From an uncultured Lachnospiraceae bacterium (GTDB lineage: Bacteria; Bacillota_A; Clostridia; Lachnospirales; Lachnospiraceae): a stretch of DNA of 64,000 nt. Position 1 is the stretch's first letter. Each line of letters begins with the position of its first letter. The stretch spans positions 46,067 through 110,066 of the forward strand of contig CADCIU010000001.1 in NCBI GenBank assembly GCA_902801585.1. Reading direction: 5' to 3'. The translations under genes were made by a program, and so were the position numbers. Below, piece by piece: positions 9,403-18,019 of this stretch. The notes under the pieces are model-generated. The model was not told the origin of the DNA, did not search any database, and worked only from the letters and a program-made list of their open reading frames with translations.

Positions 9403-10698
9403 ATGAAAAAAATACCTTATATTACAAGAGAGAAGGCAGAAGAAATTGCAAAGACCTGGCCCACACCCTTTTATCTCTATGACGAGAAGGGCATTCGCGA
9501 GAATGCTGAGGCTGTCAAAAAGGCATTTGCATGGAACCCCGGTTTCCGGGAGTATTTTGCCGTAAAAGCGACGCCCAATCCCTATATCATGCAGATCTTT
9601 AACGACTATGATTTCGGGTTCGACTGCTCATCTTTGGCGGAACTGATGCTGGCTGATGCGGTGGGAGCCGACGGGCAGCATATCATGTTTTCTTCGAATG
9701 ACACTCCTGCAGAGGAATATGCATTTGCCGCAAAGCTCGGTGCGATCATCAATCTGGACGACATCACGCACATTCCGTTTTTGGAGAAGATCCTGGACGG
9801 CAAGTTCCCCGAGACCATGAGCCTTCGCTATAATCCCGGCGGCGTCTTCAGAATGTCCAACGGCATCATGGACAATCCAGGAGATTCCAAGTACGGATTT
9901 ACCAAACAGCAGCTCTTCGAGGGTGTGAGGATCCTCAAGGAGAAGGGGGTCAAGCATTTCGGAATCCATGCCTTCCTCGCGAGCAACACCGTGACCAATG
10001 AGTATTATCCTATGCTGGCCGCCCAGCTCTTTGAACTGGTGGCGGAGATTCACAGGACATTCGACGTGCACATTGCATTCGTCAATCTCTCCGGCGGCGT
10101 GGGCATTGCCTACTCACCTTATGACACACCCAATGACATTGCCGTGATCGGCGAGGGCGTGAAAGAGGTGTACGACGCTGTACTCAGAGACAAAGGCATG
10201 GGCGATGTCGCGATTTACTGTGAGATGGGCCGCTTTATGCTGGCGCCTTACGGCGCTCTTGTGACCAAGGCCATCCACGAAAAGCATATTTATAAGGAAT
10301 ACATCGGTGTGGATGCCTGTGCGGCCAACCTCATGAGACCGGCCATGTACGGTGCTTATCACCATATTACCGTGCTGGGCAAAGAAGAAGCGCTCAGAGA
10401 CCACATGTACGACGTGACGGGTTCTCTTTGCGAAAACAACGACAAGTTTGCAGTGGACCGCCTGCTCCCCAAGATCGAGATCGGCGACTATCTCTTTATC
10501 CATGACGCCGGTGCGCACGGTTTCGCGATGGGCTACAATTACAACGGAAGACTTCGCAGCGCTGAGCTGCTCCTCAAAGAGGACGGAAGTGTGCAGGAGA
10601 TCCGGAGAGCTGAGACGGAGATGGACTATTTTGCCACATTCAGCGGAACAGCCTTCTATGACAAACTGAACGACGATTACAGGGAACTCAGAGGATGA
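9403..10698 (+). CDS. lysA: Diaminopimelate decarboxylase
   Basis: Fold-type III PLP enzyme that converts meso-diaminopimelate to L-lysine. Lys55 in YFAVKATPNP forms the PLP aldimine. FGFDCSSLAE, LSGGVG (glycine loop), CEMGRF (in place of the common EPGR) and SLCENNDKF are recognisable. The ATG at 9403 has CAAGGAGAT upstream. An open frame continues 400 bases further upstream, but it overlaps ung in another frame and is not coding. The 431-residue length fits. The product could be an enzyme for a related amino acid, because this EMGR branch is less studied. Confidence 0.85.
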   Translation: MKKIPYITREKAEEIAKTWPTPFYLYDEKGIRENAEAVKKAFAWNPGFREYFAVKATPNPYIMQIFNDYDFGFDCSSLAELMLADAVGADGQHIMFSSNDTPAEEYAFAAKLGAIINLDDITHIPFLEKILDGKFPETMSLRYNPGGVFRMSNGIMDNPGDSKYGFTKQQLFEGVRILKEKGVKHFGIHAFLASNTVTNEYYPMLAAQLFELVAEIHRTFDVHIAFVNLSGGVGIAYSPYDTPNDIAVIGEGVKEVYDAVLRDKGMGDVAIYCEMGRFMLAPYGALVTKAIHEKHIYKEYIGVDACAANLMRPAMYGAYHHITVLGKEEALRDHMYDVTGSLCENNDKFAVDRLLPKIEIGDYLFIHDAGAHGFAMGYNYNGRLRSAELLLKEDGSVQEIRRAETEMDYFATFSGTAFYDKLNDDYRELRG

Positions 10699-10799
10699 GA
10701 TCTTAAGAACGCGGCCATCCGGTACACGGATTCAAAACTTTTTTTCGTATTATTTTTCATACAATACTGTCAGGTAAAGGGCAAAAAAGTGAAAAGCGC

Positions 10800-10828
10800 T
10801 TGATTAATGGGCAAATACGGTATATTTT
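10800..10828 (+). promoter_or_regulatory. Promoter of the dlt-like cluster
   Basis: TTGATT (10800-10805) lies 17 bases before TATTTT (10823-10828), or 15 bases before TATATT (10821-10826). The block TTAATG, two bases, CAAATACGG, TATATT recurs almost identically upstream of the carrier-protein gene, where the two bases are missing. That recurrence supports a real and shared promoter. Confidence 0.5.
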
Positions 10829-10899
10829 AAGTATCGTGTGACCTATCATAAGACATTCTTAGCTCATATCGGTCCTGTGACCGGGAAGGAGAAAAAGAT

Positions 10900-12420
10900 T
10901 TGAAGACCATATTAGACAGATTGGAAATGACAGAAAAGGAATTCGGCACAAGACCTGCCGTGGATGACGGAGTGACCTGTCTGAATTATACGGAACTGGC
11001 TGAGACCGCGCGCGGGATCGGCAGTATCCTGGCAGATAAGATTGAAAAAAATGAGCCTGTGGCGATCCTGGCAGAGAAGAGCACGGCGACGCTCTGCTGT
11101 ATGTACGGCGTTGTTTACGCGGGCGGTTTTTATGTCAGCGTAAATCCGGAGCAGCCTCCGGAGAGAATAAGGAAGATCCTGGAGGTCCTTGAGTCCAGGA
11201 TCGTGGTCGTCGACAATGAGAGAAAGGACCAGCTCGCTGCTTCCGGTTATTCGGGAGCGGTGCTCAGCCTTGAAACACTCTATAAAGACGCGTCAGATCA
11301 CAGGGAGGTTTCCCCCAAGCTTGAGAAGATCCGCGAACAGATGACAGGAGAGGATCCGCTCTATGGCGTGTTCACATCGGGATCGACAGGAAACCCCAAG
11401 GGCATTGTGGTCGCTCATCAGTCGGTCATCGACTTCATCGGGCACTTTACCGGGATCTTCGGGATCACCTGTGAAGATATCATCGGCAACCAGGCGCCGT
11501 TTGATTTTGACGTATCCGTCAAGGACCTGTATTCTGCACTGTTCACAGGTGCGGAAGTTGTCCTGATCCCCAGAGAGTTTTTCAGCACGCCGCCAAGGCT
11601 TTTGGACTACCTTTGCGATAAAAACGTGACCGTCCTGATCTGGGCCGTGTCGGCGCTCTGCATCGTATCCGGACTCAAGGGTCTTAAATACAGAGTTCCC
11701 GAAAAAGTCAGGATGATCATGTTCAGCGGCGAAGTCATGCCGATCAAGCATCTTCAGATCTGGCAGGCCGCGCTCCCTGCAGCGGAGTATGTAAATCTTT
11801 ACGGTCCCTCCGAGATCACCTGCAACTGCACATATTACAGGATCAACAAAACTTTTGAGAAAACGGACAAGCTGCCCATCGGCGGCGCTTTCCCCGGGAG
11901 GACTGTATTCCTCATGGACGAAGAGGGCAAGGTAGTGACGGAGGCCGGCAAGTCCGGAGAAATCTGCTGTGCGGGCGAATCGCTGGCGATCGGCTATTAC
12001 AACAATCCCGAGCAGACAGCGAAACAGTTCATCATGTATGACATCGGCGGCGAGACGCAGCGAGTCTACAAAACCGGTGACCTGGCAGCGTACGGCACAG
12101 ACGGCGAGCTGTATTTTGCCGGCCGCGGCGACTTCCAGATCAAGCATATGGGACACCGGATCGAGCTGGAAGAGATCGAGACCAATTTCACGGCGCTCGA
12201 CGGTGTCGCGAGGGCTGTCTGCCTGTTCGACGAGCCCAAGAACCGCATCGTCTGCTGGTACATGGGCGAGATCGAGCCCAAGGAAGTCAGGATCCGGCTC
12301 AAAGAGAAAGTGCCGGCCTACATGGTGCCCGGAAGGATCAACCGGGTGGATGAGATGCCCTATAATAAGAACGGAAAGATCGACAGGGCTTATTTCAGAT
12401 CTCTTCTCACAGCAAAATAA
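10900..12420 (+). CDS. DltA-like amino acid adenylating ligase
   Basis: Adenylate-forming enzyme expected to activate an amino acid and load it onto the small carrier protein encoded downstream. Core motifs are intact: FTSGSTGNPKGIVVAH (A3), NLYGPSEITC (A5), YKTGDLA (A7), GRGDFQIKHMGHRIELEEIE (A8) and NKNGKIDR with the catalytic Lys (A10). At 506 residues it matches stand-alone DltA (D-alanine:carrier ligase). The start is TTG 10900 behind GGAAGGAG. The next gene follows after 12 bases. The substrate is not certain. D-alanine is the default for the family, but the neighbouring decarboxylase suggests another acid. Recognised by family only, so no gene symbol is given. Confidence 0.82.
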   Translation: MKTILDRLEMTEKEFGTRPAVDDGVTCLNYTELAETARGIGSILADKIEKNEPVAILAEKSTATLCCMYGVVYAGGFYVSVNPEQPPERIRKILEVLESRIVVVDNERKDQLAASGYSGAVLSLETLYKDASDHREVSPKLEKIREQMTGEDPLYGVFTSGSTGNPKGIVVAHQSVIDFIGHFTGIFGITCEDIIGNQAPFDFDVSVKDLYSALFTGAEVVLIPREFFSTPPRLLDYLCDKNVTVLIWAVSALCIVSGLKGLKYRVPEKVRMIMFSGEVMPIKHLQIWQAALPAAEYVNLYGPSEITCNCTYYRINKTFEKTDKLPIGGAFPGRTVFLMDEEGKVVTEAGKSGEICCAGESLAIGYYNNPEQTAKQFIMYDIGGETQRVYKTGDLAAYGTDGELYFAGRGDFQIKHMGHRIELEEIETNFTALDGVARAVCLFDEPKNRIVCWYMGEIEPKEVRIRLKEKVPAYMVPGRINRVDEMPYNKNGKIDRAYFRSLLTAK

Positions 12421-12432
12421 AGAGGAGGCACT

Positions 12433-13626
12433 ATGGAACTAAACAAAATCAAAGAAGCGGCAGACCGCTACGGAACACCGCTCTACCTGTTTGACCTCGA
12501 CTGCATCCGTGACCGCGTGCAGCGGTTCCGCGACGCATTCGGCGACCAGATCGGTCTCACCTATTCGATGAAGACCAACCCCTTCCTCACACTAGAGATG
12601 TCCGCACAGATGGAGCGCATCGAGGTGTGCTCGATGGGAGAATTCATGATCTGCAGAGATCTGGAGATCCCCGCGGAAAAGCTCTATATATCCGGCGTTC
12701 TCAAGATCCGCGAAGACTTGCTGCGGATCCTGGAATACGGCCGCGACAAAGCGCGCTATACAGCGGAGTCGCCGCTGCAGCTTCAAATGCTCTCAGATTG
12801 GGCAGATGAACACGGCCTGACGCTCAGAGTCTATCCCAGGCTCACTAACGGAAGTCAGTTCGGAATGGACGAGAATACGATCATCCGCCTCATCGCAGAG
12901 CGCGAGAAATATCCGCATATTGAGTTCGCCGGTATCCATTTCTTTTCGGGTACGCAGAAGAAGAAGCTCAAAAAGCATGAGAAAGAGCTGAAAATGCTCG
13001 ATGCTTTTTTCGAGCGCCTTGAAAAGGAGGCGGGCTTTACGGTTCCCGAGCTCGAATACGGCACAGGATTTGCAGTCTCCTATTTTGAGGACCAGAAGAA
13101 AGAGGAGGATCTGCGCGATCCGGAGCACCTCGCATCTTTCCTCACAATGGTCGAGGATATGCAGTGGAAGGGCATTGTCACTGTTGAAATGGGAAGAGCT
13201 TACGCGGCGGAGTGCGGATGCTATGTGACGACCGCACTCGATCTCAAGCAGAACGACGACCTGTCCGTCTGCCTTGTGGACGGCGGCATCCATCAGATCA
13301 ATTATGACGGCCAGATCAAAGGCATGTACCGGCCTTCGATGGCAGTGATCCCCGCCGATCAGCCGTGCGCGAGAGAAGGGAAGAACTGGGCGGTCTACGG
13401 TTCCCTCTGCACTATGAATGACCTTCTGTGCAGAAACTTTGAAGCAGTGATCGGACTCGGCGACAGGATCGTCTTTTATAAGACCGGCGCCTACAGTTTT
13501 TACGAAGGTATGTCACTGTTTCTGAGCCATGAGCTGCCCGCGGTCGTTCTTTACGGGGAGAAGGATGGGTTCATCCCGGCAAGGACACAGATCCAGACAT
13601 ATACGATGAACATGGCAAAATACTGA
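12433..13626 (+). CDS. Fold-type III PLP decarboxylase inside the dlt-like cluster
   Basis: A second diaminopimelate/ornithine decarboxylase-like enzyme of 397 residues. Lys47 in TYSMKTNPF should bind PLP. GIHFFSGTQ replaces the usual HxHxGS block, EYGTGF replaces the glycine loop, VEMGRAY corresponds to EPGR, GSLCTMND carries the C-terminal catalytic Cys and Asp, and GAYSFY supplies the conserved Tyr. ATG 12433 follows AGAGGAGG and is 12 bases after the ligase. It is clearly different from LysA at 9403, so it is unlikely to be a housekeeping enzyme. It may make or modify the amino acid used by the ligase and carrier, or act on the tethered residue. Racemase or another fold-III activity is not excluded. 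Confidence 0.8.
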   Translation: MELNKIKEAADRYGTPLYLFDLDCIRDRVQRFRDAFGDQIGLTYSMKTNPFLTLEMSAQMERIEVCSMGEFMICRDLEIPAEKLYISGVLKIREDLLRILEYGRDKARYTAESPLQLQMLSDWADEHGLTLRVYPRLTNGSQFGMDENTIIRLIAEREKYPHIEFAGIHFFSGTQKKKLKKHEKELKMLDAFFERLEKEAGFTVPELEYGTGFAVSYFEDQKKEEDLRDPEHLASFLTMVEDMQWKGIVTVEMGRAYAAECGCYVTTALDLKQNDDLSVCLVDGGIHQINYDGQIKGMYRPSMAVIPADQPCAREGKNWAVYGSLCTMNDLLCRNFEAVIGLGDRIVFYKTGAYSFYEGMSLFLSHELPAVVLYGEKDGFIPARTQIQTYTMNMAKY

Positions 13627-13692
13627 GCACCTGTGAGCTGCGTGAAGTATAGGTTACGGTGACCGGCATTTTTTGGTTTTTATGTGGCTATT

Positions 13693-13713
13693 TTAATGCA
13701 AATACGTTATGAT
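13693..13713 (+). promoter_or_regulatory. Internal promoter before the carrier-protein gene, matching the cluster promoter
   Basis: TTAATG, CAAATACGT and TATGAT (13708-13713) repeat the block in front of the ligase gene. The 168-base gap 13627-13794 otherwise holds AT-rich DNA without a clear terminator. A second transcription start for the carrier-MBOAT-SGNH genes is likely. Confidence 0.4.
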
Positions 13714-13794
13714 AGTCGTGTTGGTCATATCAATCAATAATAGTTTTACGATTCATTAACTATTACTCATCAATTATTATCAGTAGGAGGAAAT

Positions 13795-14022
13795 ATGGAA
13801 CAGCTTATTGAAATTCTTCAGGACATTGACGACTCTGTGGATTATGAGAACGAGACTGCTCTGATCGACGATCATATTCTCGACTCTTTCGGTATCATCA
13901 CCCTGATCGGCGAGATCGAAGAGACTTTCGATATCGAAGTGGATGCAGCGGAGATGACCCCCGAAAACTTTAATTCAGCGGCAGCGATGTGGAAAATGAT
14001 TCAAAGGCTTCAGGAGAACTGA
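13795..14022 (+). CDS. DltC-like acyl/aminoacyl carrier protein
   Basis: A 75-residue acidic carrier protein. Asp30-Ser31 in ILDSFGIITLIGEIE is the 4'-phosphopantetheine attachment site. The fold and length match DltC and acyl carrier proteins. AGTAGGAGG precedes ATG 13795. It is placed between the adenylating ligase pair and the MBOAT gene (5-base gap), which is the dltC position in dlt operons, so it probably carries the activated amino acid to the membrane. It is not the fatty-acid ACP: the DSLD signature is absent and no fab genes are near. Confidence 0.85.
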   Translation: MEQLIEILQDIDDSVDYENETALIDDHILDSFGIITLIGEIEETFDIEVDAAEMTPENFNSAAAMWKMIQRLQEN

Positions 14023-14027
14023 TTTAA

Positions 14028-15608
14028 ATGGCCATATACACAAATATGTACCTGCTGGTATTTCTTCCGGTCGTTCTGATCATATACCAGCTGGTACCGC
14101 GCAAAGCAAGGTGGTGTGTTCTTCTTGCCGCCAGTTACATTTTGTATATTTCGTTCAGCAAGTACCTTGTACTTCTTCTGATCGCAACATCTGCCTTTAC
14201 ATGGCGGATCGGCCTGTGGATGGACAAGATCGGAGAGCAGTGCAAGGAGAAACAGGCGGAATGTACGGATCGAAAAGAGAAAAAAGCGATCAAAGAGGAC
14301 TTTCAGAAGAAAAGAGTCAGAGTACTCAGGCTGGGAGTCCTTGTTCTGCTGGGCATTTTGTTCTATGTGAATTATTATAATTTCGTCGCGCAGAATGCCA
14401 ACATACTGCTCGGAAAGATCGCTGTGCAGCTGCCGATGGCGAGAGTCATGTTCCCTATGGGAATCTCGTTCTATACCCTGGAAGCAGTGGGATATATGGC
14501 AGATGTCTATTGGGAGAGATATCCCGCTGAGCGCCGCTTCGGAAAGATGGCTCTGTTTTTGAGTTTCTTCCCGCAGATCATGGAAGGCCCTATTGCGAGA
14601 TATCCGGACACATCGGATGCTCTGTTCGCAGGGGAGCCGGTCAAAATGGAGAATCTCAATGAGGGATTTCTTCGCATCATCTGGGGTCTTTTCAAGAAGA
14701 TGGTCGTCTCTGACAGACTCAGTTACCTGACCACCTTCCTGTATCCCAACTACAAAGATTACCACGGCAGTTTTATCATTCTGATGGCTGTCTCTTACAC
14801 GATCCAGCTCTATATGGAGTTTTCCGGAAGTATTGATATTGTCATCGGCAGCGGCAAGCTGTTCGGAGTGACGATCCCGGAGAACTTCAACCAGCCGTTC
14901 TCCGCGCAGAGCGCGGCGGAATTCTGGCGCCGCTGGCACATGAGCCTCGGAAACTGGTTCAAGAACTATGTGTTCTATCCGATCACGGTCTCCCCCATGG
15001 TCAAGAACTGGAACAAGAAGGCCAGAAAGAAATACGGGAAGTACTGGTCCATGGTGGGAACATCCGCTATGGCGCTGTTCCCTGTCTGGGTCGCGACCGG
15101 CGTATGGCATGGAGCAGGATGGAAGTACCTTTTCTACGGAATGTACTATTTTGTCATTCTGCTGCTTGGCGTTATGCTTGAGCCGTTTAAGGAGAAGAGA
15201 AACAAAAAGCTGGGGATCAATCCGGAGGCGTCATGGTTCAAGACACTCAGGATCCTGAAGACCTGGATCATCATCTTTGTCGGTGAGCTTTTCTTCAATG
15301 CAGTGAATCTCAAAGCCGGCTTCCACATGTTCTTCAGCATGTTCGGCAACTTCCATATCAGTGCGATCTGGAAGCACTTCCCGGATGCGATCACTTACGG
15401 AGATGTATGCGCGATCGTAGCAGGCAGTATAGTTGTCTGGATCGTCGGTTTCCTCAAGGAACACGGCGTGGACGTCAGAGGGAAGATACTGGGAGCAAAG
15501 ACACCGCTCAAGTGGAGCGTCTATTATCTCCTCATCTTTACCATTCTTCTGTTCGGCGCGTACGGAACAGGGTATCAGCCCGTAGATCTGATTTATGCGG
15601 GGTTCTGA
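14028..15608 (+). CDS. MBOAT acyltransferase (DltB/AlgI type)
   Basis: A polytopic membrane-bound O-acyltransferase of 526 residues with about 10 hydrophobic segments. Family marks are FPMGISFYTLEAVGYMADVY, FFPQIMEGPIARY, EFWRRWHMSLGNWFKNYVFY and the active-site His in TGVWHGAGWKYL. DltB takes D-alanine from DltC and passes it across the membrane. AlgI does the same for acetyl groups. The carrier protein 5 bases upstream argues for the DltB-like role. A charged cytoplasmic loop around residues 65-95 (rich in Lys and Glu) is unusual. The stop overlaps the region in which the next gene starts. Confidence 0.88.
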   Translation: MAIYTNMYLLVFLPVVLIIYQLVPRKARWCVLLAASYILYISFSKYLVLLLIATSAFTWRIGLWMDKIGEQCKEKQAECTDRKEKKAIKEDFQKKRVRVLRLGVLVLLGILFYVNYYNFVAQNANILLGKIAVQLPMARVMFPMGISFYTLEAVGYMADVYWERYPAERRFGKMALFLSFFPQIMEGPIARYPDTSDALFAGEPVKMENLNEGFLRIIWGLFKKMVVSDRLSYLTTFLYPNYKDYHGSFIILMAVSYTIQLYMEFSGSIDIVIGSGKLFGVTIPENFNQPFSAQSAAEFWRRWHMSLGNWFKNYVFYPITVSPMVKNWNKKARKKYGKYWSMVGTSAMALFPVWVATGVWHGAGWKYLFYGMYYFVILLLGVMLEPFKEKRNKKLGINPEASWFKTLRILKTWIIIFVGELFFNAVNLKAGFHMFFSMFGNFHISAIWKHFPDAITYGDVCAIVAGSIVVWIVGFLKEHGVDVRGKILGAKTPLKWSVYYLLIFTILLFGAYGTGYQPVDLIYAGF

Positions 15609-15609
15609 T

Positions 15610-16659
15610 ATGAAGGATAGCAAGAGGAAGAATATTATCAAACTGGCTCTGTTCGGCGGGATCTTCCTGTTTCTTCTGATCCTGTTTTCCAAAATGATGA
15701 CGCCGGAGAAATGGTTCGACGACAAGAGGATCCAGAATCGAAACGCGCGCGGCGTCCAGATGATGGAGCAGAAGCCCAATACGATCGACGTGATCAATAT
15801 CGGAGACAGCCTGAGTCTTGCCGGGTTTACACCGATGGAGCTGTACAGACAGCAGGGATTCACGGCGTTCAATATAGGAGCTGACGGGATCCGGATGCCG
15901 GAAGCATATTTCGCGATCAAAGAAGCCTGCGATCACCAGAATCCCAAGTACCTGCTCATGGAGTCTCTGTTCATTTTCCGGTATTCCGCCAACCAGGATG
16001 CCCAGATGGTGATATCGCAGCCCCTGTATCATTGGTTCGAATTTCTCAAATACCACAGTATCTGGAAGCCGTTTGTGGAAGGCCGCGGTGTTATGATTTA
16101 TCACAGGGGCTATACGGTCAATGAGAATGTGGGCGGTTATTACGGAAGAGCGGATTATCTGAACAACGAGAAGCTGGACGGCAACAACAGGACTAACGTC
16201 CCGGATTTCACAAGGACCTATTTCCGGATGATCCACGATTACTGTGATAAACACGGGATCAAGATCATCATTTACAGCATGCCCTCTGTCTATAATTACA
16301 ATTGGGACAGGATCCATGCGCTTGAGAAATTCGCTCAGGAGGAAGGCGTCACCTATGTGGACCTGAACCAGCCGATCGATGAGATCGGAATTGATTGGGA
16401 GTGGGACACCAATGACGGCGGCGATCACATGAATCTGACCGGAGCGGTCAAAGTCACCACATATTTGGGCAATTATCTCAAGGAGAATACGGATCTTGTC
16501 GATCACAGAGGAGATCCGGCCTACAGTGACTGGGAAGAGGAGCTTGTGGAATATGACAAGCTGGTCGAGGAAATGTACGGCAAGAGTTTTGCGGATATCA
16601 AGTACGAACAGGAACAGCAGCGCAAAGAAGAGAAGAAAAAGAAAAAGTCCGGCCAGTGA
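15610..16659 (+). CDS. Membrane-anchored SGNH-type protein, DltD-like role, copy 1
   Basis: A 349-residue protein with one N-terminal membrane helix (LALFGGIFLFLLILF) and an extracytoplasmic domain. The domain has NIGDSLS (the GDS serine of the SGNH/GDSL fold) and GGDHMNLTG (Asp-His near the C-terminus). In dlt and alginate-type systems such proteins complete transfer of the acyl group outside the membrane. ATG 15610 is two bases after the MBOAT stop. An ATG at 15595 inside that gene would add five residues. The tail is a run of Lys, Glu and Gln. It is paralogous to the convergent gene at 16816-17832. Its similarity to true DltD is in fold and context, not clear sequence identity. Confidence 0.75.
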   Translation: MKDSKRKNIIKLALFGGIFLFLLILFSKMMTPEKWFDDKRIQNRNARGVQMMEQKPNTIDVINIGDSLSLAGFTPMELYRQQGFTAFNIGADGIRMPEAYFAIKEACDHQNPKYLLMESLFIFRYSANQDAQMVISQPLYHWFEFLKYHSIWKPFVEGRGVMIYHRGYTVNENVGGYYGRADYLNNEKLDGNNRTNVPDFTRTYFRMIHDYCDKHGIKIIIYSMPSVYNYNWDRIHALEKFAQEEGVTYVDLNQPIDEIGIDWEWDTNDGGDHMNLTGAVKVTTYLGNYLKENTDLVDHRGDPAYSDWEEELVEYDKLVEEMYGKSFADIKYEQEQQRKEEKKKKKSGQ

Positions 16660-16728
16660 TGATCAAGCTGTGATCACACAGGTGCAGGAACAGGCAGCAG
16701 CTGCTGAATAATAGTAAGATGAAAAGAT

Positions 16729-16769
16729 AAAAAAACGGATGCCGTCAGGATCGACAGCATCCGCTTTTT
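16729..16769. terminator. Bidirectional terminator between the two SGNH genes
   Basis: The stem CGGATGC (16736-16742) pairs with GCATCCG (16757-16763). A run of A precedes it and a run of T follows it, so it can end transcripts from both convergent SGNH genes. Confidence 0.85.
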
Positions 16770-16815
16770 ATGTGCGCGCCATATTGCACGCAGGTTTAGA
16801 ATTCGGATCACAATA

Positions 16816-17832
16816 CTAGTATTTGGGGAATCCCAGCTCTTTTTCGACATCGGCATAGGATTTGCCCTTCATTTTTTCCACTTCCTCATCGTATTCCACG
16901 AGCATATCATCCCAGGACTTGTATGCGGGGTCTGAGCGGTGATCGGGAAGATCACATTCACTGCGCAGGTAATTTCCCAGATAGGCGGTCATCTTGCGGC
17001 ACCCGGAGAGTGTGAGATGGTCGCCGTCGTCCCAGGTGTCATTGGGCCAGTCCATGCCTACGATGTCCTTGTCGAAATTTGCATCGACAACTTCAAAACC
17101 GTATTTTTCGGCGTAATCCATGAGCGTGTTGTGCTTACGCATCGTGTAGTACCCCTGTATGGACGCCGAGCTGTAGAGGATCAGACGGATGTCGTGGTCT
17201 TTGCAGTACTTCTGAATTCGCATCAGATGCAGATGCTGCTGGGGCTGGATGGGATAGCGGACCGGATTGTCGAAGGTATAATCCTTGTCGAAATCGAAGT
17301 GTCCTTCGCTCTCATTGATCGTATATCCCTTGAAGTACTTGCGGATGCTCTTTCTCTTGAACGGGATCTTCCAGAGATTGTGAAACCTGAGGAAGGGAAA
17401 ACGGCTCTGCAGGAATTCGGAGAGGTCCTTCTGGGCCTCATCGACCAGGCTGTTGTCATAAAACAGAGCATTGGTCTCCAGCAGGACGACTTTGACAGGC
17501 TGTGTCTTCAGGGCATGTTCGAGGGCATAATAGGATTCGACGGGAAACTGCATATCCTGGCCGATGTTGTATGCCGTGATGCCGTAATCTCTGTAGAGCT
17601 CCGGAGGTGTGATGGCACATATGCTGAGACTGTCTCCGACATTTATGACATCGATCTGGCCCGGTTCCTGCGCCGTATAGGCTGCATATCTGGCCGTTCT
17701 GTCATAAATATACCCCTGACGGAACCAGTAGCCGCCGTCAAAGATCTGCGAGAAGACTCCCAGCAGAACAGCCCCGATCACGAGAAAGGCAGCTATCCTG
17801 AACAGGTTATATAGAGAAGACTTTCTTTGCAT
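16816..17832 (-). CDS. Membrane-anchored SGNH-type protein, copy 2
   Basis: A 338-residue paralogue of the protein at 15610-16659. It has the same layout: an N-terminal membrane helix (LFRIAAFLVIGAVLLGVFS), IDVINVGDSLSICAITPPELY, then WDDGDHLTLSGC, and a C-terminal DHRSDPAYKSWDDMLVEYD segment that mirrors the first copy's DHRGDPAYSDWEEELVEYD. It is transcribed toward the cluster from its own upstream region and has no strong ribosome binding site. It probably acts with, or replaces, copy 1 in the extracytoplasmic step. A stand-alone esterase role is possible. Confidence 0.75.
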   Translation of the reverse strand: MQRKSSLYNLFRIAAFLVIGAVLLGVFSQIFDGGYWFRQGYIYDRTARYAAYTAQEPGQIDVINVGDSLSICAITPPELYRDYGITAYNIGQDMQFPVESYYALEHALKTQPVKVVLLETNALFYDNSLVDEAQKDLSEFLQSRFPFLRFHNLWKIPFKRKSIRKYFKGYTINESEGHFDFDKDYTFDNPVRYPIQPQQHLHLMRIQKYCKDHDIRLILYSSASIQGYYTMRKHNTLMDYAEKYGFEVVDANFDKDIVGMDWPNDTWDDGDHLTLSGCRKMTAYLGNYLRSECDLPDHRSDPAYKSWDDMLVEYDEEVEKMKGKSYADVEKELGFPKY

Positions 17833-17869
17833 ACTATATTTTGACTCATTGTGCTTGTGTAATTGATTC

Positions 17870-17888
17870 GCTAAAGTTGTACTTTAGC
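17870..17888. promoter_or_regulatory. Inverted repeat in the divergent intergenic region
   Basis: GCTAAAGT and ACTTTAGC are separated by TGT, between the SGNH gene (- strand) and the HerA-like gene (+ strand). It has no U-run, so it is more likely an operator than a terminator. Confidence 0.35.
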
Positions 17889-18019
17889 ACAATTTGTAGC
17901 ATCCTTCAATGGTTTTGGTGTATACTGAGAGCAGTTGGTATTAAAAGCTGCGGCTTTGAGCAGCGTGCGGTGCCGCCGTGCAAAGAAGGCGGGCATTTCT
18001 TAATAACGGGGGTGGCAAA

